In this document: one piece after another, positions 17,574-26,273 of the stretch
How positions within the stretch are numbered: the first letter of the stretch is position 1
How the letters are laid out: each line of letters opens with the position of its first letter
NCBI GenBank assembly: GCA_963712715.1
Contig: CAVQJI010000042.1
Span: forward strand, 1 to 64,000
Direction: 5' to 3'
DNA length: 64,000 nt
Source of the DNA: JAFEDN01 sp963712715
GTDB taxonomy: Bacteria; Pseudomonadota; Gammaproteobacteria; Coxiellales; Coxiellaceae
The notes under the pieces: model-generated
Told to the model about the DNA's origin: nothing
Database searches by the model: none
The model's input: the letters and a program-made list of their open reading frames with translations, nothing else
Translations under genes and position numbers: made by a program

Positions 17574-18549
17574 TTATTTTAATAGAGCGGAGTCGCCGGC
17601 GGTACAGATCTGAATGCTTTGGTCGGGCATTTGTAATAAAAGATAACCCTGGTCGTTAACGTCGATCGCGCGACCTTTAATTTGGCGCTGATGATTGCTG
17701 ATGAGAACGGGTTGACTCATCAGGCAGTCATTCTGCAGCCATTCCTGTCTGAAGGCGGAAAAACCGGAAGCTTCGAATCTGCGCAAATAATCCAGCAGGT
17801 GTTGAATCAGCCGCACGCGAGACGTCGTTGCGGTCCAGGGATTTTCCAAGCGCCTGTGCCATAGAAACGCCGGGAAAATGCGCATCGTCATGCAGCGAAT
17901 TAACATTGATGCCAATACTGATGATAGCGTAGCAATTGCCGTGGGCTTCCGCTGACACTTCAATGAGACAACCGGCCAGTTTTTTTTGCCGCCACATAAT
18001 ATGATTGGGCCATTGCACCGTGAGATCCGCGAGGATGCCAAAATCACCGGCGCTCTTGAGAATAGCCAACCCGGTCACTAAACTTAAACCGGATAGTTCA
18101 CACAGATCTTTTTGAAAAGAATACCGGCAGGAAAAATAAATATTTTTTCCGAATGGAGAATACCAGCTGCGATTGAGGCGCCCGCGCCCATGGGTCTGCG
18201 TTTCCGCCATGCATATTTTTATTTTATTCTTCGGGTCTGGGTGAGTTTGCAGATAATCGATGGTGGAAGTCACACTGGCGAAAATTTTGAGATCGATGGG
18301 AGTGGTATCGATTAATTTGAACCGTCTTTTAATGAGGTGTTTATCGAGCAATAACAACGGCTCCGCCAGTGCATAGCCTTTTCCTTTGACCGAATTTATT
18401 TTAATTCCATTTTGTTCCAATTTTTTGAGGGCTTTCCAGATAGCGCTGCGGGTAATTCCCAGAGATTTACCCAGCTCGTCACCACTGTGGTAATGCATGT
18501 CGCTCAATTGCCGGGCAATTTTAATCAGATTGGAATGCAGTTCTTTCAT
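17574..18549 (-). pseudogene. birA: Bifunctional biotin-protein ligase/biotin operon repressor, one frameshift
   Basis: Two overlapping frames (18549 to 17728 and the frame ending at 17574) together give a full BirA of about 325 residues. The N-terminus has a winged helix (SGDELGKSLGITRSAIWKALKKLEQNG), the centre the ligase core (TQTHGRGRLNRSWYSP, with the biotinoyl-AMP GRGR motif, and KLAGCLIE), and the other frame supplies the C-terminal domain (GRAIDVNDQGYLLL). One extra base near 17832 (CGCAACGACG for an expected CGCACGACG) separates them. The ligase is normally essential, so this may be a sequence error; if real, the truncated protein keeps the DNA-binding and active-site parts. The start overlaps the aroDE stop, making birA the last gene of the aro operon. 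Confidence 0.85.
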
Positions 18550-20048
18550 AAGAGCTTTACCTGGGACAAGAGTTGCAGAACGCTTAAGGGCATGTCGCTA
18601 TTAAACCAGATTTTTAATTGGCCCAAAGCCTGGGCTGAAAACAGAGCGTCGCCGGTGATGCAGCGCCATCCGGCCGCTTTGGCAGCCTGAATAAAGGCAG
18701 TTTCCAGAGGCTTCAGCACGATATCCATGGCGATGCCGTTATTTGTGGGAGGAATTTTCCATGCAAAGCATTGTTGTGCGAATGCCGCCCCCGGTAAGGT
18801 ATTAATGATAATATCGTAGGGAAATTCAGCGCTGGTAAAGAGCGCGTTAAAATCGATGGATTTTCCACCGAATTTTTCCGTGAAACCGGTGGCGCGCGCC
18901 AGCGTACGATTGCATAATGTCACCAGAGCATTTTTTTTCAGTAAACTGTAGGCGATGGCTTTGGCGGAACCTCCCGCTCCCAAAATCAGACAACGCTGTT
19001 TTTTGAGGGAAGAAATTTCTTCCAATACGCTGACGCAACCCGGGGCGTCGGTATTAAAACCCTGATAATGGGTATTTTCACGTTTAATGGTGTTCACGAT
19101 GCGCAAGTCCGCGGCTTCGGCAAACAAATCATCCACAGAGGTGACAATGCTTTCCTTATGAGGAATGGTCACGCTGAATCCCAAAAAAGGCAGCTGGCGA
19201 AACAGCGGCATGGCAAGGTGAAGTTGTTCAGGCGGCACCCTGCATTTCACATAAACGGCATTTTTGCCGAGTAATGCGAAGGCCCGGTTGTGCACCAGAT
19301 GCCCGGGACTTTGTGAAACCGGGTCGCCGATCAGGGCATAAATACCCGTATCCTGATTGAGTTCCGGGAGCCGGTAAATATCGGTGAGAGTCGATAAACT
19401 CAGTTGGCCGGGCGCGGACGCCGTATCATTAGCAACGTAACCGTAGGTAAAACAACTGCCAGCGACGGGCGCCAAAATTCGACTGATTTGCCCATCTTCG
19501 CCCATCGCAATCAGGGTCGCGCGATGCTCACGGCTGATGGATTTTAAAAAAATAAGTAATCGCAGAGTATCGCAGATATTCTGTGCGAGTGTGGCGATTT
19601 TCAGGATATCGAATTGTGGATGTTGTAAGGACCGCCATAGTCCTTCCAGATCCGTTGGGGTCTCATGGAAATTATGATACGAGCCTATGATTTCAATTTG
19701 CGGAAATTGACGGCGAAATTTATCCAACCATTCGGTGGGGACGTCATGTTCCAGATCCATGTATTCGGGCTGTAACTTTCCCAGTTCCAGAATTAACGAC
19801 AACCTGGCGGGTTCAGACAGTTGACAACGACCGCCCTCTGAATGTTTGCGTAAAGTAAAAATCACCGGCAAAGTGATCTCGCGACGCAGTCTGGAAATGG
19901 CGCTAATTTCAAGAGTTTTCCAGTAATCCAGGCGCAGTTCAATCGCGTCGGTGGACGTGATCGCCTGCTTGACCTGTTGCTGTGAAGAAAGTAGATCTTC
20001 ACCACTAATGACAGCCACTCGTAAGCAGCGGGAATGGTTAGCGGTCAT
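18546..20048 (-). CDS. aroDE: Fused 3-dehydroquinate dehydratase (type I)/shikimate dehydrogenase
   Basis: One 500-residue frame joins two enzymes. Residues 1 to about 225 form a type I dehydroquinate dehydratase (AIELRLDYW, PVIFTLRKHSEGG, EIIGSYHNFHETP with the catalytic His, and DILKIATLA with the Schiff-base Lys). Residues about 235-500 form shikimate dehydrogenase (YALIGDPVSQSPGHLVHN, SVTIPHKESI with the catalytic Lys, FNTDAPG, and the NADP loop LILGAGGSAKA). The fusion catalyses the third and fourth shikimate steps. The same domain order is known in plants and in chlamydial AroDE; most gammaproteobacteria keep separate aroD/aroQ and aroE. It overlaps birA and chorismate mutase by a few bases. 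Confidence 0.93.
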   Translation of the reverse strand: MTANHSRCLRVAVISGEDLLSSQQQVKQAITSTDAIELRLDYWKTLEISAISRLRREITLPVIFTLRKHSEGGRCQLSEPARLSLILELGKLQPEYMDLEHDVPTEWLDKFRRQFPQIEIIGSYHNFHETPTDLEGLWRSLQHPQFDILKIATLAQNICDTLRLLIFLKSISREHRATLIAMGEDGQISRILAPVAGSCFTYGYVANDTASAPGQLSLSTLTDIYRLPELNQDTGIYALIGDPVSQSPGHLVHNRAFALLGKNAVYVKCRVPPEQLHLAMPLFRQLPFLGFSVTIPHKESIVTSVDDLFAEAADLRIVNTIKRENTHYQGFNTDAPGCVSVLEEISSLKKQRCLILGAGGSAKAIAYSLLKKNALVTLCNRTLARATGFTEKFGGKSIDFNALFTSAEFPYDIIINTLPGAAFAQQCFAWKIPPTNNGIAMDIVLKPLETAFIQAAKAAGWRCITGDALFSAQALGQLKIWFNSDMPLSVLQLLSQVKLL

Positions 20049-20307
20049 CTTTTTGCAAGCCTCTCGAGTGCTCGATTATTTCCGCAAATAAATGGGTAAC
20101 AAAACTGGAATCAATTTGATAGAGTGAACATAATTTTTCATATTGCTGTTTTTGGAATTTTTCGCGCGCACGATCTCTCACAGGTTTTCCTGATTCCGTT
20201 TTGATGAGGCCGATTTTTTTAGATAATTTTTGCCGCATAGCCAGTTTTTTGATAATAGCCCCATCGATTTTATCAATTTTTTCGCGTAATAATTGAAGAT
20301 TTTCCAT
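20038..20307 (-). CDS. Chorismate mutase (AroQ class)
   Basis: The 89-residue all-helical protein carries the AroQ pattern: LREKIDKIDGAIIKKLAMRQKLSKKIGLIKTESG with the catalytic Arg and Lys positions, then RDRAREKF and a C-terminal helix ending EIIEHSRGLQ. It rearranges chorismate to prephenate. In many bacteria this domain is fused to prephenate dehydratase (PheA) or dehydrogenase (TyrA); here it is free-standing, next to a separate dehydratase-like gene. The ATG at 20307 has an AGGAG site six bases upstream; in-frame ATGs at 20325 and 20352 are possible but the last lies in repeat DNA. It overlaps aroDE by 11 bases. Confidence 0.88.
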   Translation of the reverse strand: MENLQLLREKIDKIDGAIIKKLAMRQKLSKKIGLIKTESGKPVRDRAREKFQKQQYEKLCSLYQIDSSFVTHLFAEIIEHSRGLQKDDR

Positions 20308-20351
20308 CACTAACTCCTCGCTCATGGGCGTCAACTTAGGAATTTTCTCCA

Positions 20352-20442
20352 ACTTCCCCCTTTGAGAAAGGGGGATTGAGGGGGATTTGTATATATAAAT
20401 CCCTCACCCTAACCTCCCTTTTTAAAGGGAGGGATAGGATGA
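20352..20442. repeat. G-run/C-run hairpin repeat inside the aro operon (partner at 48121)
   Basis: Two adjacent hairpins (CCCCCTTTGAGAAAGGGGG at 20356-20374, and CTCCCTTTTTAAAGGGAG near 20415-20432) separated by TATATAAATCCCTC. A related copy lies at 48121-48190. It fills the only sizeable gap between genes of the aro operon, between the dehydratase-like gene and chorismate mutase, and may attenuate or stabilise the transcript. Confidence 0.7.
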
Positions 20443-20453
20443 AAGCCCTATTA

Positions 20454-21020
20454 TTAGTTTTTAACGATAATAAAAGTGGTTACGTTGCGCTGGGTATCCT
20501 GAATATTTTCTGCCAAAACATCCAGTCCATAAATTTGCGCGGCGCGCTTTGAAGCGATAACAGCACTGCCGGCATCTATTTCTCCCGCCGCCAGCTGGCG
20601 TGCGGCTTTGGCAGTGTCCTGCCAGTTAATTCGTTCGGCATGAGGTAATTCTTTTTGTATATACAGTTTGCATTGCGCCAGGCCTTGTGGATGGGAAACG
20701 ATTTTTTTAATATCGGCTAATCGTACTCCGGGACGTGCGAGTAGACACTGGTTAATGTTCAGCGAAAACTGGTCGATCCAGGTAAACGGGTATTTTCCCA
20801 TGGCTTCAAAAGCCATCGTCACCAACCCCCCGAGTGAGTTAACCACGGGAAAAATGCCCAAATCGATTCGCCCTTTGGCGAGAGCCGACAGCACACCTTC
20901 CATATCGACCAAAAAATCCAGAGTGGATTGAATGCCGGCCTGCTGCGAGTAAAGTTCCCCGGCTTCTTCCGAAAAAGAACCCCGTTCGCCGGATACTCCC
21001 AGTCTTATCATTCCGGCCAT
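20454..21020 (-). CDS. Prephenate dehydratase-like protein without ACT domain
   Basis: The 188-residue protein matches the prephenate dehydratase fold (RLGVSGERGSFSEEAG, PVVNSLGGLV, HPQGLAQCKLYI, AGSAVIASKRAAQIYGL, NVTTFIIV) and stops right after it, with no ACT regulatory domain. Known enzymes have N-x-T-R-F at the last motif, where the Thr is catalytic; here the Thr is kept but the Arg is replaced (N-V-T-T-F), and ENSxxG at the substrate loop is VNSLGG. So it may be a divergent, feedback-free dehydratase, or use arogenate. Its ATG overlaps the aroC stop (TGATG). Located between aroC and chorismate mutase, it fits phenylalanine synthesis. A GTG at 21023 is an alternative start. Confidence 0.8.
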   Translation of the reverse strand: MAGMIRLGVSGERGSFSEEAGELYSQQAGIQSTLDFLVDMEGVLSALAKGRIDLGIFPVVNSLGGLVTMAFEAMGKYPFTWIDQFSLNINQCLLARPGVRLADIKKIVSHPQGLAQCKLYIQKELPHAERINWQDTAKAARQLAAGEIDAGSAVIASKRAAQIYGLDVLAENIQDTQRNVTTFIIVKN

Positions 21021-22123
21021 CACGAACCCCCCTGATTTGTGCGAAAATTTTGTCCCTGATTGCGCAGATAATGGTCCATGACGACAAGGGCGGCCATGGC
21101 GTCAACGATGGGCACGGCTCGCGGCAACACGCAAGGGTCATGGCGTCCTGCGGCTGCGACGGTAACGGGTTGATGGTGCATGTTCACGGTCTGCTGCTCC
21201 CGTCCAATGGTGGAAACAGGCTTAAAAGCCACGCGAAAATAAATATCCTCGCCCGTGGAAATGCCGCCCAACACACCGCCGGCATGATTAGTCTTCAATT
21301 TTATTTGCTGATTTTCCACGATAAATGGGTCGTTATGTTCACTGCCGCGCAGACTGACGCCGCTGAATCCAGAGCCTATTTCAAAGCCTTTCACGGCATT
21401 GATGCACAGCATCGCTTTACCGAGATCCGCGGAAAGTTTGTCGAACACCGGCTCACCCAGACCGGGTGGCGCGCGGCGAATAATTCCTTTGATAATGCCG
21501 CCGATGGAATCGGATTCACTTTTAACGGTTTCTATCAGCGCAATCATTTGCCGTGCTATCTCAGGATCGGGACAGCGAATAATATTTTTTTCAATATCCG
21601 CCGCCGTAACGTTGCGATAATCCACAGCGGTCATGATGCCGCCAACCTGTTCGACATAGCTGAGAACTTCCACATTTAAATATTCTTTTAAATATTTTTT
21701 AGCAATCGCGCCACTGGCGACTCGCGCCAGAGTTTCTCTGGCGCTGGCCCTGCCGCTGCCGCGAAAGTCGCGTCCGCCGTATTTTTTAAAATAAGTGAAG
21801 TCGGCGTGGGATGGCCGGTATAAAGACTTCAATTCCGCATAATCCGATGGGCGCATATCGGCATTATAAGCCAATAACAAAATTGGCGTACCGGTGGTTT
21901 TGCCTTCAAATACACCCGAAAGTATATGGATGATGTCCTGTTCCTGACGTGGTGTTGTGATGGGGCTTTGGCCGGGTTTGCGACGGTCTAATTCCCGCTG
22001 AATGTCTGCTGCCTCAATGCTCAATCCCGGTGGGCAACCGTCAATAATCACTCCCACCGCGCCGCCGTGCGATTCTCCACAGGTAGTGATTCGAAATGCC
22101 TGCCCAAAGCTATTTCCCGGCAT
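21020..22123 (-). CDS. aroC: Chorismate synthase AroC
   Basis: The 367-residue enzyme begins MPGNSFGQAFRITTCGESHG, the AroC signature, and continues with RRKPGQSPITTPRQEQD, the FMN-binding region GGRDFRGSGRASARETLARV, and a C-terminal RHDPCVLPRAVPIV. It converts EPSP to chorismate using reduced FMN. I chose the ATG at 22123, which has a GGAGG ribosome site five bases upstream and the family N-terminus; longer in-frame starts up to 22216 would read inside aroB. It overlaps the aroB 3' end by 14 bases. Confidence 0.95.
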   Translation of the reverse strand: MPGNSFGQAFRITTCGESHGGAVGVIIDGCPPGLSIEAADIQRELDRRKPGQSPITTPRQEQDIIHILSGVFEGKTTGTPILLLAYNADMRPSDYAELKSLYRPSHADFTYFKKYGGRDFRGSGRASARETLARVASGAIAKKYLKEYLNVEVLSYVEQVGGIMTAVDYRNVTAADIEKNIIRCPDPEIARQMIALIETVKSESDSIGGIIKGIIRRAPPGLGEPVFDKLSADLGKAMLCINAVKGFEIGSGFSGVSLRGSEHNDPFIVENQQIKLKTNHAGGVLGGISTGEDIYFRVAFKPVSTIGREQQTVNMHHQPVTVAAAGRHDPCVLPRAVPIVDAMAALVVMDHYLRNQGQNFRTNQGGS

Positions 22124-23240
22124 AAGCGCCTCCATAACATTGTTGAAATGCCTGTTTGACCACAGCAATCGTGACGGGATGAGCATACGCGCCATCACCC
22201 CTATAAACTTCGCCAATAGTTTTTAGCAATATGTAACGGATTTTTCCCGACAGTTTTTTCTTATCATGCCGGGTCGCTTCAATAATTTTTTCCACGGAAT
22301 ATTTTTTAATATCATGGGCGTGAATATCCAGATCAGCGAAAAACGCTTTGATGAGAGCATAATCAGCAGCGGCTAAAATTCCAATAATTTCCGCTATTTT
22401 TGCCTCAATCAAAATTCCGTACGCGACCGCATAGCCGTGTAAAATTTTATAACCGGAAATTTTTTCGATGGCGTGGCCGATAGTATGTCCAAAATTAAGG
22501 ATCATCCGAGGTCCTTTTTGTTCACGTTCATCTTCGGCAACCACCGCCGCTTTAATTTTAACGGCCTGCTGGATAGCTTTTTGCAGGGTTTTTTCATGAC
22601 CGGCTAAACATTGCCGCCAATGCTTTTGCAACCAGTGAAAACCTTTTTTATCACTGGTCAATGCCATTTTAATCGCTTCAATCAAGCCATTAATCAAATG
22701 CTTTTTGGGCAACGATTGCAAACAACGGACGTCAGCGATTACCGCACGAGGTTGCCAAAATGCGCCGATAAGATTTTTGCCATAGTTTGTGTCGATGGCC
22801 GTTTTACCGCCCACACTGCTGTCGACCATTGCCAATAGCGAAGTGGGTATTTGAATCAGAGGGATGCCGCGCATATAAGTCGCTGCGATAAACCCGGCGA
22901 CATCGCCGCAGACACCGCCTCCCAGCGCCAAACACACGGTGTTCTGACCACAGCCATGGCGTAACATTTTTTCTTCCAGACGTTGTTTGATCTGCTGATT
23001 TTTCGAGGCTTCGCCGGCACGAAACGCCAGCAACAAAACCCGCCGCCCGGATTTTTTTAAGGATTGCGCCAGGTCTTGGCCATACAGTTTGCGGATATGG
23101 TGGTCGGTAATAATCACCACGTTTTCGAAGGCGCCGCAGCGTGACAGCCAGGTCTCTGGTTGTCGCAGTAACCCTGCCTGGATAATGATGGGATAATCAG
23201 AAGGCGGGACGGCGGGAAGTTGTACGGTTACTTTAACCAT
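22110..23240 (-). CDS. aroB: 3-dehydroquinate synthase AroB
   Basis: The 376-residue enzyme shows the NAD-binding GGGVCGDVAGFIAATYMRG, the conserved PTSLLAMVDSSVGGKTAID, and the zinc ligands in the NFGHTIGHAIEK region and the second His of LHGYAV. It cyclises DAHP to dehydroquinate, the second shikimate step. It overlaps aroG upstream by eight bases and aroC downstream by 14, so it is translated as part of one operon. The C-terminal part (about 300-376) is lysine-rich but without lesion. Confidence 0.95.
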   Translation of the reverse strand: MVKVTVQLPAVPPSDYPIIIQAGLLRQPETWLSRCGAFENVVIITDHHIRKLYGQDLAQSLKKSGRRVLLLAFRAGEASKNQQIKQRLEEKMLRHGCGQNTVCLALGGGVCGDVAGFIAATYMRGIPLIQIPTSLLAMVDSSVGGKTAIDTNYGKNLIGAFWQPRAVIADVRCLQSLPKKHLINGLIEAIKMALTSDKKGFHWLQKHWRQCLAGHEKTLQKAIQQAVKIKAAVVAEDEREQKGPRMILNFGHTIGHAIEKISGYKILHGYAVAYGILIEAKIAEIIGILAAADYALIKAFFADLDIHAHDIKKYSVEKIIEATRHDKKKLSGKIRYILLKTIGEVYRGDGAYAHPVTIAVVKQAFQQCYGGAYAGK

Positions 23241-24282
23241 GAGCGCTTAACCGTTCGGCCAAATTTAACAACATCGCTTCGGTGGTTTCCCAACCCAAAC
23301 AACCGTCGGTAATGGATAAACCGTTCATGTCCACAGCCTTGGGATGGGCGGGATCTATTTTCTGGCATCCTTCTTTTAAAAAGCTTTCAACCATAAATCC
23401 TTTAACCAGTTTTTTTAGCTCGGGGGCTTGATGCAAACTATCCATCACTTCTTCAATCACTTTCGGCTGATAACGGTAGTCTTTTTTACCATTGACCATG
23501 CAGTTGTCATGGCTGGCGTCGACTATGATTGCCGGGTGGTGAATAGTGTGTCCATCCATTAACCGTTGAGCTTCGCTGATATCGGCCACGCTATAGTTAG
23601 GGCCCAGATTGCTGCCTCGCAGCACGAGATGAGCAAAAGGATTGCCGTTGGTTTGTACTTCGTTACCGTCAAGGACGGCGACGTGCGGAGCCTGCGCCGC
23701 CAGCACGCTGTTAACGCCGATGGCCAAAGAGCCATGAGTGGGATTTTTCATTCCGACTGCGCAATCAATCGCGGAGGCAAAAATGCGGTGTTCCTGGTCC
23801 TCGGTGCTGCGGGCGCCAATGGCGACCCACGATAATAATTCCAGAAATCCCTTGGCATTGTGGGTGAACAATGCTTCGTCCGCAATGGGCAAGCCGGTTT
23901 CAATCACGTTGACCATCATTCTGCGCGCGTAAAAAATCCCTGCGGCGATGTCAGGGTCCGCCAGTGGATTGGGTTGATTTACCGGCCCGGTCCAGCCTTT
24001 GGTAGTGCGTGGTTTTTGTATGTAGACGCGCATAACCAATTTCAGCCGCTCTTTGACCTTTTCACTCAGGCGCAGTAATTTCTCCGCATACTGTAACACC
24101 GCGGAATCAGGCCATGCCGAGCAGGGCCCCACCACGAAAAGCAGGCGCGGGTCTTTTCCGGACAGAATATCTTTAACTTCCTGGCGATCCTGCAAGACCC
24201 GTTCGTAGCCTGCGGCAGACAGCGGCAATGACTGAATAATTTCTTCCGGCGGGGGAAGTTTTTTGATGATCGTGTAATTCAC
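23233..24282 (-). CDS. aroG: 3-deoxy-7-phosphoheptulonate synthase, class I (AroG/F/H type)
   Basis: The 349-residue protein has GPCSAWPDSAVLQYAEKL, MRVYIQKPRTTKGWTG, the ARSTEDQEHR motif, GMKNPTHG, and the metal/PEP-binding VDASHDNCMVNGKKD. It condenses PEP and erythrose-4-phosphate, the entry step of the shikimate pathway. In E. coli three isoenzymes are feedback-regulated; only one is visible here, and its regulation cannot be read from sequence. Presence of the entry enzyme inside the same operon as all later steps is uncommon. It overlaps aroK by four bases and aroB by eight. Confidence 0.94.
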   Translation of the reverse strand: MNYTIIKKLPPPEEIIQSLPLSAAGYERVLQDRQEVKDILSGKDPRLLFVVGPCSAWPDSAVLQYAEKLLRLSEKVKERLKLVMRVYIQKPRTTKGWTGPVNQPNPLADPDIAAGIFYARRMMVNVIETGLPIADEALFTHNAKGFLELLSWVAIGARSTEDQEHRIFASAIDCAVGMKNPTHGSLAIGVNSVLAAQAPHVAVLDGNEVQTNGNPFAHLVLRGSNLGPNYSVADISEAQRLMDGHTIHHPAIIVDASHDNCMVNGKKDYRYQPKVIEEVMDSLHQAPELKKLVKGFMVESFLKEGCQKIDPAHPKAVDMNGLSITDGCLGWETTEAMLLNLAERLSAHG

Positions 24283-24809
24283 CCGGTTTTCTCCAATGAT
24301 TTTAAAATCAGCGCCACAGTTTGTGCGACGGCATGAGTGTTATCCACTGTGATATTCGCCAGTTTAGCATAGACCTTTTCACGTTGACTCCACAACTGCT
24401 GAAAAAATTCCCGGGGATCCTGGCCGTCGGGGATAAAGGCAGGGGCGCCACGGGCCATCATCCGCTGATAAATCACCTGGGGTTCCGCGGTGAGGTAGAT
24501 TAATAAATGTGATTTAAGCAAATTTTGATTTTCAGGACGCAAGGGTGCGCCGCCGCCGAGCGCTATTACCGCAGGGGATTCCTGTAGTACCTCGCGCAAT
24601 GCTTCTGTTTCATAATCGCGGAAAAAGGTTTCGCCATATTGGTGAAAAATTTCGCGGCACGAGAGCGCTTCGCCCTGCTGCCGGTGATAATTTTCCTTAA
24701 TGCGGTCATCCAGATCAATAAACGGCATTTGCATTCTCTTTCCTAACTGTTTGCCGACGGTGGATTTACCGACGTGCTTGAATCCCATCAAAATGATATG
24801 TTTCGTCAT
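24279..24809 (-). CDS. aroK: Shikimate kinase
   Basis: The 176-residue kinase begins MTKHIILMGFKHVGKSTVGK, containing the P-loop, then MPFIDLDDRIKE, the FRDYETEALREV shikimate-binding Arg, and VIALGGGAPL. It phosphorylates shikimate at O3. The ATG at 24809 gives the family start; an in-frame GTG at 24821, four bases inside aroA, would add four residues. It overlaps aroG by four bases. The insert LSCREIFHQYGE and the ordinary length of the lid region fit AroK rather than gluconate kinase. Confidence 0.92.
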   Translation of the reverse strand: MTKHIILMGFKHVGKSTVGKQLGKRMQMPFIDLDDRIKENYHRQQGEALSCREIFHQYGETFFRDYETEALREVLQESPAVIALGGGAPLRPENQNLLKSHLLIYLTAEPQVIYQRMMARGAPAFIPDGQDPREFFQQLWSQREKVYAKLANITVDNTHAVAQTVALILKSLEKTG

Positions 24810-24817
24810 GACGAAAA

Positions 24818-26111
24818 TCACCGGGGATTACTGATGCGCGCACCCAATGCCTGCATCGTTTCAATGAAGGTGGGGAATGTTTTGTTAATGGCTTCGGCGT
24901 CGTCAATCAGGGTAGCGCCTTCGGCTATCAATCCTGCGACGGACAGAGCCATGACGGTGCGATGGTCTCCAAAACCTTTTACCCGGTTGCCTTTGAGCGG
25001 ACTTTGATAAACAGTCATGCCATCAGGGTATTCTTCGATGATCGCTCCCATGCGGGTTAACCCCTGAGTGAGCGAATGAATACGATCGGTTTCTTTGATG
25101 CGGGCCTGCCTGACGTTGACGATGGCCGTTTTACCAACCGCCGCTGTGCCGGCCACGGCTAAAACCGGTAACAGATCGGGGATATCGATTGGCGTCGATG
25201 CGTATTCCCGTTAATTTTTTTCCGCCGCGGATCACCAGACGGGATGATTCAACGGTAATATCCGCTCCCATTTCCTGTAAAATGGCAATGAGACGTTTGT
25301 CGCCCTGGGGGTCGTTCATATCCAGTCCATATAATTCCACCAGGTCGCCAAGGAGAACCGCGGCAATGATCAGGGCGGATGCGGAAGAAAAATCTCCGGT
25401 CAGAGTTTTTCGAAAAGGCTGGAAACGCTGCCGTCCGGGGATGGTAAATATATCAGAGTTCGCGGAGATTTGATGGTTGTAGTGAATTTGTTGTTCCTGT
25501 AGCCATTTTAAAGTCATTTCCACGTAAGGGCGTTCGTGCAAATCCCGCACGGTGACTTCACTGTCACGTTGCGCGCAGGGTAGGGACATCAGCAGCGCCG
25601 ATAAATATTGTGAACTTAATCCATCCACCTCCGTTTCGCCCCCCTGTAAATGGCCGCGCACGACCAGCGGGCAGGCTCCGGGCTGAGACTGATAATCGAT
25701 GGTGAGACCCAGATTTCGCAGGGCGTCCACTAAAGTGCGAATGGGTCTTGCCCGCATCTGTTCGCCGCAATCAAATACGATGGGAGCGGGGTTTTGCCGG
25801 TACCCAAGAAGCGGTAAGGAAAAGCGGGTGGTGATTCCTGAATTGCCCGAATAAATGGCAGGGGCGTTCACGGTCAGGGGCAGCCCTGAACTTTCGACGG
25901 TAATTTCTGTGCCCTGCCGGGTAAGTCTGGCGCCGAGGTCCTGACAAACGCGCATGGCGTCGGACATGTCATCCGAATCCAAAACGTTGATTAACGTGGA
26001 CTTCCCTGCCGCCATCAAGGCAAAAATCAATCCACGGATATTCTGGGATTTTGAGCTGGGTGGAGTGGCTGCTCCCGAGAGCAGCCCGGTTTTGTGAACG
26101 ATTAAATCCAT
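24818..26111 (-). pseudogene. aroA: EPSP synthase AroA, one frameshift
   Basis: Two frames, from 26111 to 25131 and on to 24818, together encode a complete EPSP synthase of about 430 residues. The first supplies PPSSKSQNIRGLIFALMAAG with the Lys, GNSGITTRF and the LTGDFSSASAL region; the second supplies TAAVGKTAIVNVRQARIKETDR, the GFGDHRTVMAL motif and the last helix. One extra T near 25190 turns AACGATATC (Asn-Asp-Ile) into AATCGATATC and breaks the otherwise intact NDIPDLLPVLAVAG. The rest is undamaged, so this may be a sequence error; without AroA the operon could not make chorismate. The SKSQNIRG form differs from the SKSISHR of most proteobacteria. It is the first gene of the aro operon. 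Confidence 0.88.
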
Positions 26112-26273
26112 ATTGTACTCTTAGTAACTGGGGGTTCAGAACATTGAATGTAACTACTCATACCCAATATTGCAAGTGAAAAAAGGCTTTTGTCCAGTGA
26201 CCATTAGACAAATTTGACTATGTGATTTTGCCTGCGCTGTGATATGCTACGACCACATGATTTTTAAAGGTTT

